Assembly: GCF_017901175.1 (NCBI RefSeq)
Contig: NZ_CP072793.1
Location: 2,976,001 to 3,040,000, forward strand
Direction of reading: 5' to 3'
Length of the DNA stretch: 64,000 bases
Source of the DNA: Thiothrix unzii
GTDB lineage: Bacteria; Pseudomonadota; Gammaproteobacteria; Thiotrichales; Thiotrichaceae
Shown: in pieces, positions 8,591 through 18,099 of the stretch
Position numbering within the stretch: the first letter of the stretch is position 1
How the letters are laid out: each line of letters begins with the position of its first letter
The notes under the pieces: generated by a model
Told to the model about the DNA's origin: nothing
Seen by the model: the letters and a program-made list of their open reading frames with translations, nothing else
Databases searched by the model: none
Translations under genes and position numbers: made by a program

Positions 8591-9714
8591 CACTGTTAAC
8601 ATGGCAGCTACTCAGCGGTGGCTTGTTGGTGCTGGTGTTGATACTGGCAATTTTACTGGCACGCTTACAACGCCAAACCCGCTTGCAGGCCAAAGGCGGT
8701 AGTCAACAACAGCAAAAAGCCATTATGCGCTTGCTGGATGAAATGGGTTCATTAGCTGACGGCGATTTAACCATGCGTGCTACGGTATCGGAAGACGTAA
8801 CCGGCGCGATTGCGGATGCGGTCAATTACGCGGTGGATGCCTTGCGTAATTTGGTGGTGCGGATGGATGCGACTTCGCACCGCTTAACCCGCTTTGCACA
8901 AGATGCTGACGGACGGGTTAACCAATTAGCCGAGGCCAGCACACGTCAGGCACGCGACATTGCAGTAGCGAGTACCGCGATTGCCACCATGACGCAATCC
9001 ATTCAAAAGGTCTCACGCAATGCGTCCAGCTCGGCAGAAGTAGCCCGCAAATCGCAGGAAATTTCCCAAGCGGGGGCAAAAACGGTACGCGCCACCATTG
9101 AAGACATGGTAGCCATCCGTGAACAAATTCAGGCCACCTCCAAACGTTTGAAACGTTTAGGGGAAAGCTCACAGGAAGTCGGCGACATTGTGCGTCTGAT
9201 GAATGAGATTGCCGAACAGACCAATATTCTGGCGTTAAATGCCTCGATTCAAACCACTGCGGGTGCATCCACCGGCAACAGTGGTGGGTTCCGGCGTTTG
9301 GCGGATGAAATGCAGCAATTGGCGCAACAAGCGGCAGGTGCTTCACGCAAAATTGACGTGCTGATTCGTACCATGCAAGCGGATACGCACGAAGTTATGG
9401 CTTCGATGGAAGAAACCACCGCGAAAGTGGTGGACGGGGCACGCAATGCCGGAGCCGCAGGGGACGCGCTCGACGAAGTAGAAAACGTGACCATCGGACT
9501 GGTACGGTTAATCGGGAATATTTCCGAAGCAGCCGGTAAACAGACCGACATGGCAGGGCAAGTCAGCTCTACCATGCAGGCCATTCAGGAAACCACGTTA
9601 CAAACCGCGCAATACAGTCAGGAAACCCGCAGCCTCGTGGCGAACCTGAATGCAACCGCGATGGACTTACGTGCTGCCATTGCGGGCTTCAATCTGGCAG
9701 AAGAAAAAAGATAA
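8587..9714 (+). CDS. pilJ: PilJ-type methyl-accepting chemoreceptor, short form without periplasmic domain
   Basis: 375 residues. One N-terminal membrane segment (about 7-25, WQLLSGGLLVLVLILAILLA) leads directly into a cytoplasmic signalling coiled coil. The receptor tip is at EIAEQTNILALNASIQTTAG (about 206-225). Pseudomonas PilJ is about 680 residues with two membrane segments and a large periplasmic ligand region; both the second segment and that region are absent here. The tip is diverged (QTTAGASTGNSGGFRRLADEM) but still PilJ-like. It probably senses a cytoplasmic or membrane signal rather than an external one (inference). Confidence 0.85.
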   Translation: MTLLTWQLLSGGLLVLVLILAILLARLQRQTRLQAKGGSQQQQKAIMRLLDEMGSLADGDLTMRATVSEDVTGAIADAVNYAVDALRNLVVRMDATSHRLTRFAQDADGRVNQLAEASTRQARDIAVASTAIATMTQSIQKVSRNASSSAEVARKSQEISQAGAKTVRATIEDMVAIREQIQATSKRLKRLGESSQEVGDIVRLMNEIAEQTNILALNASIQTTAGASTGNSGGFRRLADEMQQLAQQAAGASRKIDVLIRTMQADTHEVMASMEETTAKVVDGARNAGAAGDALDEVENVTIGLVRLIGNISEAAGKQTDMAGQVSSTMQAIQETTLQTAQYSQETRSLVANLNATAMDLRAAIAGFNLAEEKR

Positions 9715-9727
9715 TGACAGGTGACAT

Positions 9728-11530
9728 ATGATTTCGGATAAATCAAGTTTAGCAAGCCGTCTTGGCTGGATTATCGGTGAGCTAGAACCTGCCATTGAGC
9801 AGGCACGCGAATTGTTCGCCCAATACACCCAGCCCAATGACGGCGGGGAACTCAGCTCATGCCGCGAGGCTTGTCGCCAGATTTGGGGCGTATTGGATGT
9901 GTTGGGTGCAGATGGCGCGAATATGCTCGCTAAAGAGCTGGTAGCGTTACTTGACGCATTGATTCAACACAAAGTCAGCAATGTGAATGCCGCGCAAGAA
10001 GCCGCTGCGGAAGGTTTGCTGCAATTGTCCGAATACCTCAAACACTTGCAAGACGGTTACGCCGATTTGCCGGTTGTGGTGTTACCGACGCTAAATAACC
10101 TGCGGGCAGCACGTGATGCAGCATTGTTATCCGAACATTTGGTGTTTTTACCCGAAGCCGGTCACGCGACTGATGCACAAATTGGCACGGATGAATTCAT
10201 TAGCCTAACCGCTGATCGTCTGCAACAAGTAACGACCAAATTGCGCTTTTATTTCCAGAAAGCCTTACTGGGATGGTTTAAAAGCGAACACGCCCCACGG
10301 ATGTTGCAAGCGACAGGCAAAGTTTCCAACAACTTACTGGTTTTGAGCCAAGCGCAACGCTTACGCGCATTATGGTGGATTACCGGCGCACTCAGCGAAT
10401 CGCTCGAACAAGGCCGCTTAGAACACAGCGTTGCTATCAAAATGTTAATGGGGCGGATTGAGCGCGAAATCCGTCGCTTTGGTGAAGTCGGCGAAGCCAG
10501 CTTTGACCGCAGCCTGCCAGATGAATTGCTCAAAAACCTGTTGTATTACATCGGTCTTGCCGAATCTGGCAGCGAACAAACCGACAAGGTAAAAGCCGCC
10601 TACCATCTGGATTTATACTTGCCGCAAGGCGAAACGCTGGAGCAATTGCGCCAACATTACGCCACACCTGGACGTGATTTATGGCACGCCGTAGCGCATT
10701 CGGTTATCGAAGAACTCAAAGGCTTGCAAACCACCCTCGAAGGAATGCAGGACGAAGCGCGTCAACCGGAATTACTGCGTAAACTTGCCGACAAAACCTC
10801 GCACATCGCAGGCACGCTGGGCATGATTGGCCTTGGACAAGCAGCGGAATTAACCCGCTTGTTAGGCGATGCATTAATGGGCAAAAAAGAACGCCAGGAA
10901 GAGCAAACGCTGGACGATTTGTTGCACATCAGCACCCATTACGTGCGTTTGGAAAAAGTACTGGAAGAGTACGCCCGTACCGGTTTTGACACGACTGAAA
11001 CAGTGTTCAGTTCCGGGCATGAAGGCCAAGACCCCGGCAGCGCACGCAGTTTAATGCGTACTGCGCAAACCGAACTCAATAAAGCACAAACGCGGATTAT
11101 TGCGTTCTACAAGGAAGGTTGGGCATTTTATTACCTTGAGGAAGTTATTACCTCACTGGAAAGTATCAGCGGCGCACTCAATATCATGGAAGCGCAGGAA
11201 TTACTGCCACTGGTAGATACCTCATTGCGCTACCTGCGGGAAGATTTATTAGCCCGTCAACGCCAACCTTCACCCGAAGAATTAGCCACCTTTGCTGATG
11301 TGTTAACCCTGACAGAAGCCGCGTTATCTGCACGTCTGCAAGATGAGGATTACCTCAGTTTGCTACCGACGGGTTATGAAAAACTCGGCGAGCTGGATCG
11401 GCATAGTGACGTAGCCTTACTGGATAACCTTGATTTGGATGCCCTGACACAAGAAGTCGAGGCAAAAAAAAAAGCGAAACATTACGTTATGCCGACGCTT
11501 TACCAACGTTTACGCCAGTCGAACCCCTAG
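9728..11530 (+). CDS. chpA: ChpA N-terminal part (FimL-like region), ends at a frameshift
   Basis: 600 residues of all-helical sequence resembling the N-terminal FimL-like/degenerate Hpt portion of ChpA. The frame runs into a ten-A tract (11464-11473) and stops 57 nt later, just before the histidine kinase portion would begin. A -1 shift within the A-tract joins it to the frame of the next entry, which is open from the A-tract onward with no stop. The joined product would be about 1,680 residues, in place of two proteins. The last residues after the A-tract (AKHYVMPTLYQRLRQSNP) are probably out-of-frame. Confidence 0.8.
   Translation: MISDKSSLASRLGWIIGELEPAIEQARELFAQYTQPNDGGELSSCREACRQIWGVLDVLGADGANMLAKELVALLDALIQHKVSNVNAAQEAAAEGLLQLSEYLKHLQDGYADLPVVVLPTLNNLRAARDAALLSEHLVFLPEAGHATDAQIGTDEFISLTADRLQQVTTKLRFYFQKALLGWFKSEHAPRMLQATGKVSNNLLVLSQAQRLRALWWITGALSESLEQGRLEHSVAIKMLMGRIEREIRRFGEVGEASFDRSLPDELLKNLLYYIGLAESGSEQTDKVKAAYHLDLYLPQGETLEQLRQHYATPGRDLWHAVAHSVIEELKGLQTTLEGMQDEARQPELLRKLADKTSHIAGTLGMIGLGQAAELTRLLGDALMGKKERQEEQTLDDLLHISTHYVRLEKVLEEYARTGFDTTETVFSSGHEGQDPGSARSLMRTAQTELNKAQTRIIAFYKEGWAFYYLEEVITSLESISGALNIMEAQELLPLVDTSLRYLREDLLARQRQPSPEELATFADVLTLTEAALSARLQDEDYLSLLPTGYEKLGELDRHSDVALLDNLDLDALTQEVEAKKKAKHYVMPTLYQRLRQSNP
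11464..11473 (+). other. Ten-A tract at the chpA frame break (slippage site or indel)
   Basis: Reading GCA-AAA-AAA-AAA-GCG in the upstream frame, a -1 slip on the last AAA gives KKK-Ser-Glu and continues into the Hpt/kinase frame without a stop to 14769. Poly-A tracts of this length are slippery for polymerase and ribosome, and also error-prone in sequencing. Confidence 0.7.
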
Positions 11531-11610
11531 CGCAAACGCCGATACAAGCACAGGCAGCAGCTCCAGCCGCGCCACCGGAACCGCTACCTTCGCCGCCGCC
11601 CGCCCTCCCG

Positions 11611-14600
11611 TTGGTGGTCGAGCCGAGTATAACGCCTACCCCAGAAGCACCGGTTTCTCCGCCCTCCCCCAGTCTGCGTGATGCACTAGGGGAGGAGATT
11701 TATGAAATCTTCACGGAAGAAGTCAGTGAAATCATTGCCGCGTTAAGCGAGCTTTACCCTCAATGGGATCAAGCACGTAACGACCGGGGTTTATTGGGTG
11801 AAATCCGCCGGGGCTTCCACACCCTCAAGGGCAGTGGGCGCATGGCGGGCGCGTTTGCGTTGGGTGATTTCGCATGGGCGCATGAAAGCTTGCTTAACAA
11901 TGTGTTAGGCGGGCAACTCGCCGCAGACGACCGGATGTCAGCACAATTGTTAGCCGCAATTCAGGAATTGCAGGCGCGTCCGGTATTTTTCCAGAACGCA
12001 CAAACTAAAGACGCGGGCGTTATCGCAGCGATTGCGGAAGCTGAAGCGATTTTGGCGGGCAAACCCAGCCCCGCAGCGGCGGCTTTGACACTGGCACAAC
12101 ATCTTGAGAATGTTACGTCTACCGATGACACACCTGTCGTTGTCGAAACATTTGAAGTAGAAAGCATTGAACCCGAAATCGCGGCAGACCCTGCGGAAAC
12201 GCTCAGCTTTATCGAGTTTATCGAGCCAGAAATCACTGTCAGTGAACCAGAAAGTCCTGAAATCATTGATGAACAAGCAGCTCAAGCTGAACAAGAAGCC
12301 GATACCCAGCTAATCTGGCAATTTTTCTGGGAAGAGTTCCCGGAACAAATTCGGGCATTGGATCAGCACCTGCAATACTTGCAGCAACACCCCGCAGATC
12401 AAGACACCTTGCGCGAATTGGAGCGCGAATTCCACACCCTCAAAGGCGGCGCACGCATGGCGCAACTCACCCGCCTTGCCGATATTAGCCATGATGCCGA
12501 AACCTTGTTGGCGCATTTGCCTGCCAGCGGCGCGGATGTTGCCAGTCTCGACACCTTGCAACAAGCCATTGATCAATTGCACAGCGTTGCCGAACAAGCA
12601 CGCAGCAAACCTGCGCCAACAACACCGCTGCCAGAGGTAACTGCACCCGCAGCCAGCACCTCGGAAACAGTTACCGAAACCATCACCCCGGCGGATAGCA
12701 GCGCGGGCACTTTGCCCTCCTTACCGCCACTGCCTGCATTGGGTGCGCCTTGGCTTAAAGTCAGCAATGACACTCAAGAATTCGCCAGTTTGCTGGAACA
12801 AGTGCTTGCTGAACAAGCTGATACCCTGCCAGACATTCAGGTATTGAGTAACGCCAGCGCGACAGAACAGCCGCAGCCAAGCACGCACGATGCCAGCACT
12901 AATGCTAATCATCACGAAACCATCCGCCTGCCCGCGCTGTTTGTGGACAACCTGATTGAACGCATTGTCGGTTTAAATGTTCAGCAGGTGCGCATGACCG
13001 AACACTTCAACAGCATGAGTGTGGATGTCGAGGAATTAGGCCGCACCGTAGCGCGTTTACGCCAGCAAGTGCGGACTCTCGAACTCGAAAGCGAAGCGCA
13101 AATTCACGACGGACGCAGCCAGCGCAGCGGCACGATTGCCCACAGCAGTGGCGCGGAATTTGACCCACTGGAAATGGATCAATACGCGGAAATTCAGCGT
13201 ATTTCACGCTCATTAGCCGAAAGTTTGAACGATTTAGTCAATATCGAAGCTGATCTTTCCACCCAAGTGCGTAAGGGTGAACAGCTTTTACAGGAAGACA
13301 TGCGCACCACGCGCCACATCCAGCAAGATTTACTCGATACCCGCTTGGTGGCACTTACCATGTTGGTTCCGCGTTTACGGCGTTTGACCCGCCAAACCGC
13401 AAGCGAACTGGGCAAACAAGCGGTATTGGAAGTCGAAGGCGAAGAATGCGAACTCGACCGTAACCTGTTGCAAAACATGACCGCACCGCTGGAACACCTG
13501 ATCCGTAACGCAGTTTCGCACGGGATTGAAACGCCCGAAGAGCGCGAACAACAAGGCAAACCGCGTAACGGGCGCATTACCCTGAGCGTCAGCCGTGATG
13601 ATGCGGAAATTATTATCCGTTTCCGCGATGATGGGCGCGGCTTGGATCGTAAACAATTACGCCAACGCGGCCTGGAACTCGGCTTAATCAAACCGCAGGA
13701 CACCTTGCCGGATAACGAGCTGGATCGGTTAATTTTGCGCCCCGGTTTTACCACTGCAAAAAGCATCAGCCAAATCGCAGGGCGTGGCATCGGCATGGAC
13801 GTGGTGAATTCGGAACTCAAAGCTTTGGGCGGCAGCCTGCAAATCGAATCGCGCCCCCAGCAAGGGGTGGAATTCATTATGCGCCTGCCCTTCACTTTGA
13901 TCGTAAACCCGGTGTTATTAGCCGAGGTGGAAGGTCAAACCTTTGCATTACCGATTAGCGGGATTCAGGGCTTGGCACGCATTTCCGGGGCAGACCTTGA
14001 AAAAGCCCTGCAAAGCGACATCGCGCAAGTGGATTTCGCGGATGAACGTTACTCACTGCAAATGTTAGCCGAACCCTTGGGTGCGCACACTGCACCCGTG
14101 TTGGCAGCGGAAGAGATGTTCCCGGTCGTGTTTTACAAACTGCAAGAACACAATATTGCGTGGATCATCGGGCATATCCAAGGGCGGCGCGAAGTCGTAT
14201 TGCAACCGCTGGGCGTGCTGTTCAAGGATTGCCGCTTGTATTCCGCCGCGACACTATCACCGGATGGCAGTGTATTCCTCGTACCTGATATGGCAGAACT
14301 GGCGCGGCGCGTGAGTGTCGGACACGCGGCTTCAACCAGCACCACCGTAACACCGGATACACCGAGCGGAACCGCACGGGTATTAGTGGTGGACGATTCC
14401 ATCACGGTGCGGCGCGTGACCGAAAAATTCCTGCATAGCCAAGAATACACTGTCAGCACCGCCAAAGACGGTATGGATGCACTCGAACAAATCGGTGAAT
14501 TCCTGCCCGACGTGATTTTGCTGGATATTGAAATGCCGCGCATGGACGGTTTTGAATTGCTGGGGCATTTACGCCGCGATCCGCAATGGCAACGCCTGCC

Positions 14601-14769
14601 CGTGGTGATGATCAGCTCACGCACTGCACAACGCCACCGCGAACACGCAATGTCACTCGGAGCCAGCGATTTCCTTGGCAAACCTTACCAAAATGAAATG
14701 TTGCTCAGTACCTTACAAAATCTCCTGAACAACGGTCACGCGAACGATGGGGAGCGCGTTTCAGCATGA
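11611..14769 (+). CDS. chpA: ChpA C-terminal part: Hpt-Hpt-HATPase-CheW-REC hybrid histidine kinase
   Basis: Counting from the first possible start (TTG, 11611), 1,052 residues carry two phosphotransfer domains (HTLKGSGRM, His70; HTLKGGARM, His275), a CheA-type kinase core (LEHLIRNAVSHGIE N-box, DDGRG, GRGIGMD G-box; about 630-740), a CheW domain (about 755-890) and a receiver (VVDDSIT, Asp972 in LLDIEMPRMDG). It phosphorylates PilG and PilH. The TTG has no ribosome-binding site and the frame is open back to the A-tract at 11464-11473, so this is very likely the downstream part of one ChpA gene. Pseudomonas ChpA is larger (about 2,470) with more Hpt domains. Confidence 0.85.
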   Translation: MVVEPSITPTPEAPVSPPSPSLRDALGEEIYEIFTEEVSEIIAALSELYPQWDQARNDRGLLGEIRRGFHTLKGSGRMAGAFALGDFAWAHESLLNNVLGGQLAADDRMSAQLLAAIQELQARPVFFQNAQTKDAGVIAAIAEAEAILAGKPSPAAAALTLAQHLENVTSTDDTPVVVETFEVESIEPEIAADPAETLSFIEFIEPEITVSEPESPEIIDEQAAQAEQEADTQLIWQFFWEEFPEQIRALDQHLQYLQQHPADQDTLRELEREFHTLKGGARMAQLTRLADISHDAETLLAHLPASGADVASLDTLQQAIDQLHSVAEQARSKPAPTTPLPEVTAPAASTSETVTETITPADSSAGTLPSLPPLPALGAPWLKVSNDTQEFASLLEQVLAEQADTLPDIQVLSNASATEQPQPSTHDASTNANHHETIRLPALFVDNLIERIVGLNVQQVRMTEHFNSMSVDVEELGRTVARLRQQVRTLELESEAQIHDGRSQRSGTIAHSSGAEFDPLEMDQYAEIQRISRSLAESLNDLVNIEADLSTQVRKGEQLLQEDMRTTRHIQQDLLDTRLVALTMLVPRLRRLTRQTASELGKQAVLEVEGEECELDRNLLQNMTAPLEHLIRNAVSHGIETPEEREQQGKPRNGRITLSVSRDDAEIIIRFRDDGRGLDRKQLRQRGLELGLIKPQDTLPDNELDRLILRPGFTTAKSISQIAGRGIGMDVVNSELKALGGSLQIESRPQQGVEFIMRLPFTLIVNPVLLAEVEGQTFALPISGIQGLARISGADLEKALQSDIAQVDFADERYSLQMLAEPLGAHTAPVLAAEEMFPVVFYKLQEHNIAWIIGHIQGRREVVLQPLGVLFKDCRLYSAATLSPDGSVFLVPDMAELARRVSVGHAASTSTTVTPDTPSGTARVLVVDDSITVRRVTEKFLHSQEYTVSTAKDGMDALEQIGEFLPDVILLDIEMPRMDGFELLGHLRRDPQWQRLPVVMISSRTAQRHREHAMSLGASDFLGKPYQNEMLLSTLQNLLNNGHANDGERVSA

Positions 14770-15281
14770 AAAACGAACAAAACCAACCCTTACCAGCGAT
14801 TAAATGCCTGATTGTACGCCTGCAAAAAGCCAGCTTATTGCTGCCACTCAACCTAATGGCGGAACTGGTGGATGGCAATCAATTAAGCCCGTCAACCCAC
14901 CCCGGCGTGGAAGGCTGGTTGCAATGGCGTAACCGCCAAATTCCGGTAGTATCGCTGGAATCATTGTGTATGTTAGAGGATGAAACCCTCAGCAATGAAG
15001 GCAAGTGCTTAATCTTACACACCTTATCACCGATGGCGGGGCTGCCGTTTATTGCGCTGCGGGTGCGCGGTGGTTTGAATACGCTGGAAATCTTGCCCGA
15101 TACCTTACGCGACGACCACAGCGGCAATGTGCAACGCTGCCCTTACGTGGCACGGCAAGTGCGAGCCTCACATTTACTGTGCTTTATTCCTGATATGCCT
15201 GCGATTGAAGCGGTTCTGGCGGAAATTTTGCAATTAAGTGCTGAACAACCGCACGCCCCGTTAAATGAGAGTCAGGGATAA
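14766..15281 (+). CDS. chpC: CheW-like protein ChpC
   Basis: 171 residues with a CheW-like core: LPLNLMAELVDG (about 23-34), GVEGWLQWRNRQIPVVSLESL (about 45-65) and a C-terminal domain half. The start overlaps the chpA stop by 4 nt (ATGA), as in Pseudomonas where chpC ends the cluster. It is a second adaptor alongside PilI. Neither the methyltransferase PilK nor the methylesterase ChpB is present between pilJ and chpC, so this Chp system has no adaptation enzymes in the cluster. The 3' end overlaps the convergent gene below by 21 nt. Confidence 0.85.
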   Translation: MKNEQNQPLPAIKCLIVRLQKASLLLPLNLMAELVDGNQLSPSTHPGVEGWLQWRNRQIPVVSLESLCMLEDETLSNEGKCLILHTLSPMAGLPFIALRVRGGLNTLEILPDTLRDDHSGNVQRCPYVARQVRASHLLCFIPDMPAIEAVLAEILQLSAEQPHAPLNESQG

Positions 15282-15770
15282 CAGCAGCAACACCACCAAA
15301 GTAATGCCGAATGCGGCATTCACGGTGTTGTACTTACTCATGTGACGATCCATGAACACGGCTTTTTCAGCGGTATTACGCATCAGTTCCAAACGCGTTT
15401 GCACATTCAGGGTTTCGGGTTTCTCGTAAGTTTCCTTACCGCCCTTGAGGTTGATCAATGGAATCAACATGCTGATATTGAGGTGCGCCTGAATCGCATC
15501 TTGGGTCGGACTTTCGTAGTCGACTGCCCAAGGTGCGGCGTATTCAAAGGCTTCCAGCAGGAACATTTCCCGCATTTTTTCCTGAGAGTCTTTGATTAAT
15601 TGACGATTCACTTTCAACGCTTTTTCAAGATCGTCGAGTGGCATCATCGGCATCGGTGCGGACATGTGAACGTAGTAGTCACGTTCGCGTATCGTGACTT
15701 TCACCGTGCCCGCGTAGTTGCTTGGTAATGCAATTGGATTATTATTAGCCATAGTCGGTACATTCCACAT
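15261..15770 (-). CDS. Hypothetical tail-anchored membrane protein
   Basis: 169 residues, family not recognised. The body is soluble with a beta-rich start (GTVKVTIRERDYYVHMSAPM, about 20-39) and a long helical middle (about 44-140). A single C-terminal membrane segment (about 148-168, NAAFGITLVVLLLLSLTLI) has almost nothing after it, so it looks tail-anchored. A second start at 15752 (MANNNPIALP) is equally plausible. It is convergent with chpC and overlaps its end by 21 nt. No catalytic motif is visible. Confidence 0.6.
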   Translation of the reverse strand: MWNVPTMANNNPIALPSNYAGTVKVTIRERDYYVHMSAPMPMMPLDDLEKALKVNRQLIKDSQEKMREMFLLEAFEYAAPWAVDYESPTQDAIQAHLNISMLIPLINLKGGKETYEKPETLNVQTRLELMRNTAEKAVFMDRHMSKYNTVNAAFGITLVVLLLLSLTLI

Positions 15771-15792
15771 TATGTGGTTGAATTATTAGTAT

Positions 15793-15915
15793 CTATTTGA
15801 TTGCGCTGGCTTGCGTGCCCCATACACAGCCCAGCTTCAGCGCGATGACCTACTGGTCGTTATCATACCCCAAGGCGGGGCAATCTCCAAACAAGCGTGC
15901 CCCACCAGCGGCTTA
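15793..15915 (-). pseudogene. Decayed remnant of an apaH 3' end
   Basis: Reading 15891 down to 15793 gives FGDCPALGYDNDQ, a stop, then VIALKLGCVWGTQASAIK and a final stop. The intact apaH nearby reads [32 protein letters not shown] in the same place, so LGY.ND and VIAL..GCVWG align without gaps. The internal TAG replaces a Gln codon position. Above 15915 the similarity fades and another stop appears. This is a partial, inactivated copy on the same strand as apaH, separated from it by lrgAB. Confidence 0.75.
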
Positions 15916-15962
15916 CAGTTTTGAGGTATTGGGTGGAAATAAGTTCATTTTTTGTGATGCGC

Positions 15963-16688
15963 TCAGTGCATCCAGCTCACCAACCAAGGCAGAATCACCG
16001 AAGCCGTAAACGCCGACAATGCCATCGCCAACCCCGCGAACGCCCCCATTTCCGCACTCACCTGAAACGCTCGTGCCGTGCCAATTCCGTGTGCCGCCAC
16101 CCCCATCGCGATACCGCGCACGCTATCATCACGAATCCGCAACAGATCAAACCATTTCGTGCCAAACACCGCCCCAACAACGCCCGTCATTACCACCAGC
16201 ACGGCGGTTAACGACGGGATGCCACCGATACGTTCTGCAATCCCCATTGCCACCGGAGCGGTTACAGATTTGGGTGCAAGTGAAAGTAAAATTTGCGCAT
16301 CCGCACCCAATAGCCACGCGATACCTACCGCACTTATCCCGCCAACCGTTACTCCCACCAGCAGCGCAACTAATACCGGCAACCATAACGCTTTCAACTT
16401 ACCCACTTGCCGATACAATGGAATCGCCAACGCCACCGTTGCAGGCCCCAGCAGGAAATGCACAAATTGCCCGCCTTCAAAATAATCCTGATACGAGGTA
16501 TCCGTCAGCACCAACAAGGTAATCAGCAATAGCACCGCCGTCACTACCGGATTCAGTAAAGGATTCGACTTCCCCCACAAATACACCCGGTAAGCAATCC
16601 CGTAAGCAATCAAGGTCATGGTCAAACCAAACAACGGCGAAGCGGACAGGTAAACCCAAATTTGTTCCAAATGCGTATCAGGATTCAC
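15963..16688 (-). CDS. lrgB: LrgB/CidB-family membrane protein (YohK-like)
   Basis: 241 residues, strongly hydrophobic with about seven membrane segments. It contains the family signature SLAPKSVTAPVAMGIAERIG (about 141-160) and GVAAHGIGTARAF (about 198-210). LrgB works with the LrgA holin-like partner; the pair has been tied to control of murein hydrolase export, cell lysis, and pyruvate/glycolate transport in different organisms. It overlaps the lrgA stop by 11 nt, so the two are translated together. Confidence 0.9.
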   Translation of the reverse strand: MNPDTHLEQIWVYLSASPLFGLTMTLIAYGIAYRVYLWGKSNPLLNPVVTAVLLLITLLVLTDTSYQDYFEGGQFVHFLLGPATVALAIPLYRQVGKLKALWLPVLVALLVGVTVGGISAVGIAWLLGADAQILLSLAPKSVTAPVAMGIAERIGGIPSLTAVLVVMTGVVGAVFGTKWFDLLRIRDDSVRGIAMGVAAHGIGTARAFQVSAEMGAFAGLAMALSAFTASVILPWLVSWMH

Positions 16689-17052
16689 GCGCTGCCCCCT
16701 TGCCCAACAAGCGTTGCATTGCCTGCATCACCAACGCTGTGACCGCCAGCGTAATGAGTGTCCCCACCACTAAAGCCGCAATAATCGGCAACCACGCCTC
16801 ACCCATGCGCCCCGCGTGTACCATGACACCGACTCCTGCCGGTACAAATAGCAGTGACAAATGGCTCAGCAACGCACTCGCTGCCGGTTCCACCACCGGC
16901 TCCACGCGCTTGCGCAATAACAAGGTGATAAACAACAACATCATCCCCAACACTGGCCCCGGCACGGGCAAATGCAGCACGCGCGTACTCACCTCGCCCA
17001 CCAGTTGATACACCAGCAACAGCGTCATGCCATTGAGAAAATTAGAAACCAT
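16678..17052 (-). CDS. lrgA: LrgA/CidA-family holin-like membrane protein
   Basis: 124 residues with four predicted membrane segments and the CidA/LrgA motif LHLPVPGPVLGMMLLFITLL (about 26-45), then HLSLLFVPAGVGVMVH (about 69-84). It is the small partner of LrgB, which overlaps it by 11 nt. The length is normal for the family. It follows the apaH gene on the same strand 20 nt later. Confidence 0.9.
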   Translation of the reverse strand: MVSNFLNGMTLLLVYQLVGEVSTRVLHLPVPGPVLGMMLLFITLLLRKRVEPVVEPAASALLSHLSLLFVPAGVGVMVHAGRMGEAWLPIIAALVVGTLITLAVTALVMQAMQRLLGKGAARES

Positions 17053-17072
17053 ACAAAAACCTCACACGCCAG

Positions 17073-17906
17073 CTACGCATAATCGTCACACGCCACACTG
17101 CATGGCACGGAGTTGGGAGAATCCAGCCTGATCGCGGTTAACTGCCCACCCCAAACGCAGCCAGTATCCAACGCAATCACTTGCGCGTCATTGTAATATC
17201 CCAAAGTGGACCAATGCCCGAATACAACTTTTACCCCCAAAGACTGGCGTTGTGGGTATAAAAACCACGGTATCAGCGTTAGTTTTCTAATATCAGTCGG
17301 CAAATAATCGCGGGGATGCCCTTTCGCATCAAAATCCAGACTGCCATCCAAACGGCAATAACGCATTCGGGTAAACGCATTCAAAATGTAACGGTGGCGT
17401 TCAAACAGCGTTGCTTGCGCGTCCCACTTATCGGGTTGATCGCCATAAACTTGCGTTAACCACTCGTGGGGGTTGGGTGCTGCCAAGTGTTGCTTTACTT
17501 CACGAGCGCACGCCTGCGCTGTCGTAAGATTCCACTGGGGTGAAATACCCGCGTGGCACAGCGCATACCCCAATGCCGCATCCACATGCAATACCGGACG
17601 CTGCGCTAACCAGTGCATCAATTCAGGGTAATCAGGGGCTTCCACCAAGGCTTTAAGACTTTTATGCGGCTTACGCAAACCGTGAAATGCAGCCAACAAA
17701 CTGATGTCGTGATTGCCCAATACCGATACCGCCGCAGTCCCCAGCGAACGTACCAAACGCAAGGTTTCCAGCGAATGTTTACCACGATTCACCAAATCAC
17801 CCGCGAACCACAAGGTATCTGCACCGGGGTCAAAACGTAATTTATCCAGCAGTCGCAGCAAGGGTTTATAACAACCCTGAAGATCGCCAATCGCGTAAAT
17901 TGCCAT
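17073..17906 (-). CDS. apaH: Diadenosine tetraphosphatase (symmetrical Ap4A hydrolase)
   Basis: 277 residues. Hydrolyses Ap4A to two ADP; ApaH also acts as a decapping enzyme on Np4-capped RNA. It has the phosphoesterase motifs [13 protein letters not shown] (4-16), [13 protein letters not shown] (about 34-46), VLGNHD (about 61-66), CHAGI (about 119) and a C-terminal block [20 protein letters not shown]. Length matches E. coli ApaH (280). A decayed second copy of its 3' end lies 1.2 kb away (15793-15915). Confidence 0.95.
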   Translation of the reverse strand: MAIYAIGDLQGCYKPLLRLLDKLRFDPGADTLWFAGDLVNRGKHSLETLRLVRSLGTAAVSVLGNHDISLLAAFHGLRKPHKSLKALVEAPDYPELMHWLAQRPVLHVDAALGYALCHAGISPQWNLTTAQACAREVKQHLAAPNPHEWLTQVYGDQPDKWDAQATLFERHRYILNAFTRMRYCRLDGSLDFDAKGHPRDYLPTDIRKLTLIPWFLYPQRQSLGVKVVFGHWSTLGYYNDAQVIALDTGCVWGGQLTAIRLDSPNSVPCSVACDDYA

Positions 17907-18099
17907 GTACGTTTCCTATGCATCACCAAAAAATAATCACCAAAAACCGTGCTATCAGCACTTTATCATCGCACTAACGTGTGAAAAAACGCTGAATGCC
18001 ACCCAACACACTGGAATTTCCTCTTACCCCATGCTTCAAGATGTTTTACAATCGCCCCCTTACCGCAACTTCTTGCGCTTTTCTTTGAGATCTGGACAA

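Noticed and set aside
11611-11613. TTG at 11611 as a genuine start of a separate histidine kinase gene
   Set aside because: No ribosome-binding site, and the frame stays open upstream to the ten-A tract with proline-rich linker sequence continuing; one gene with a frameshift explains it better.
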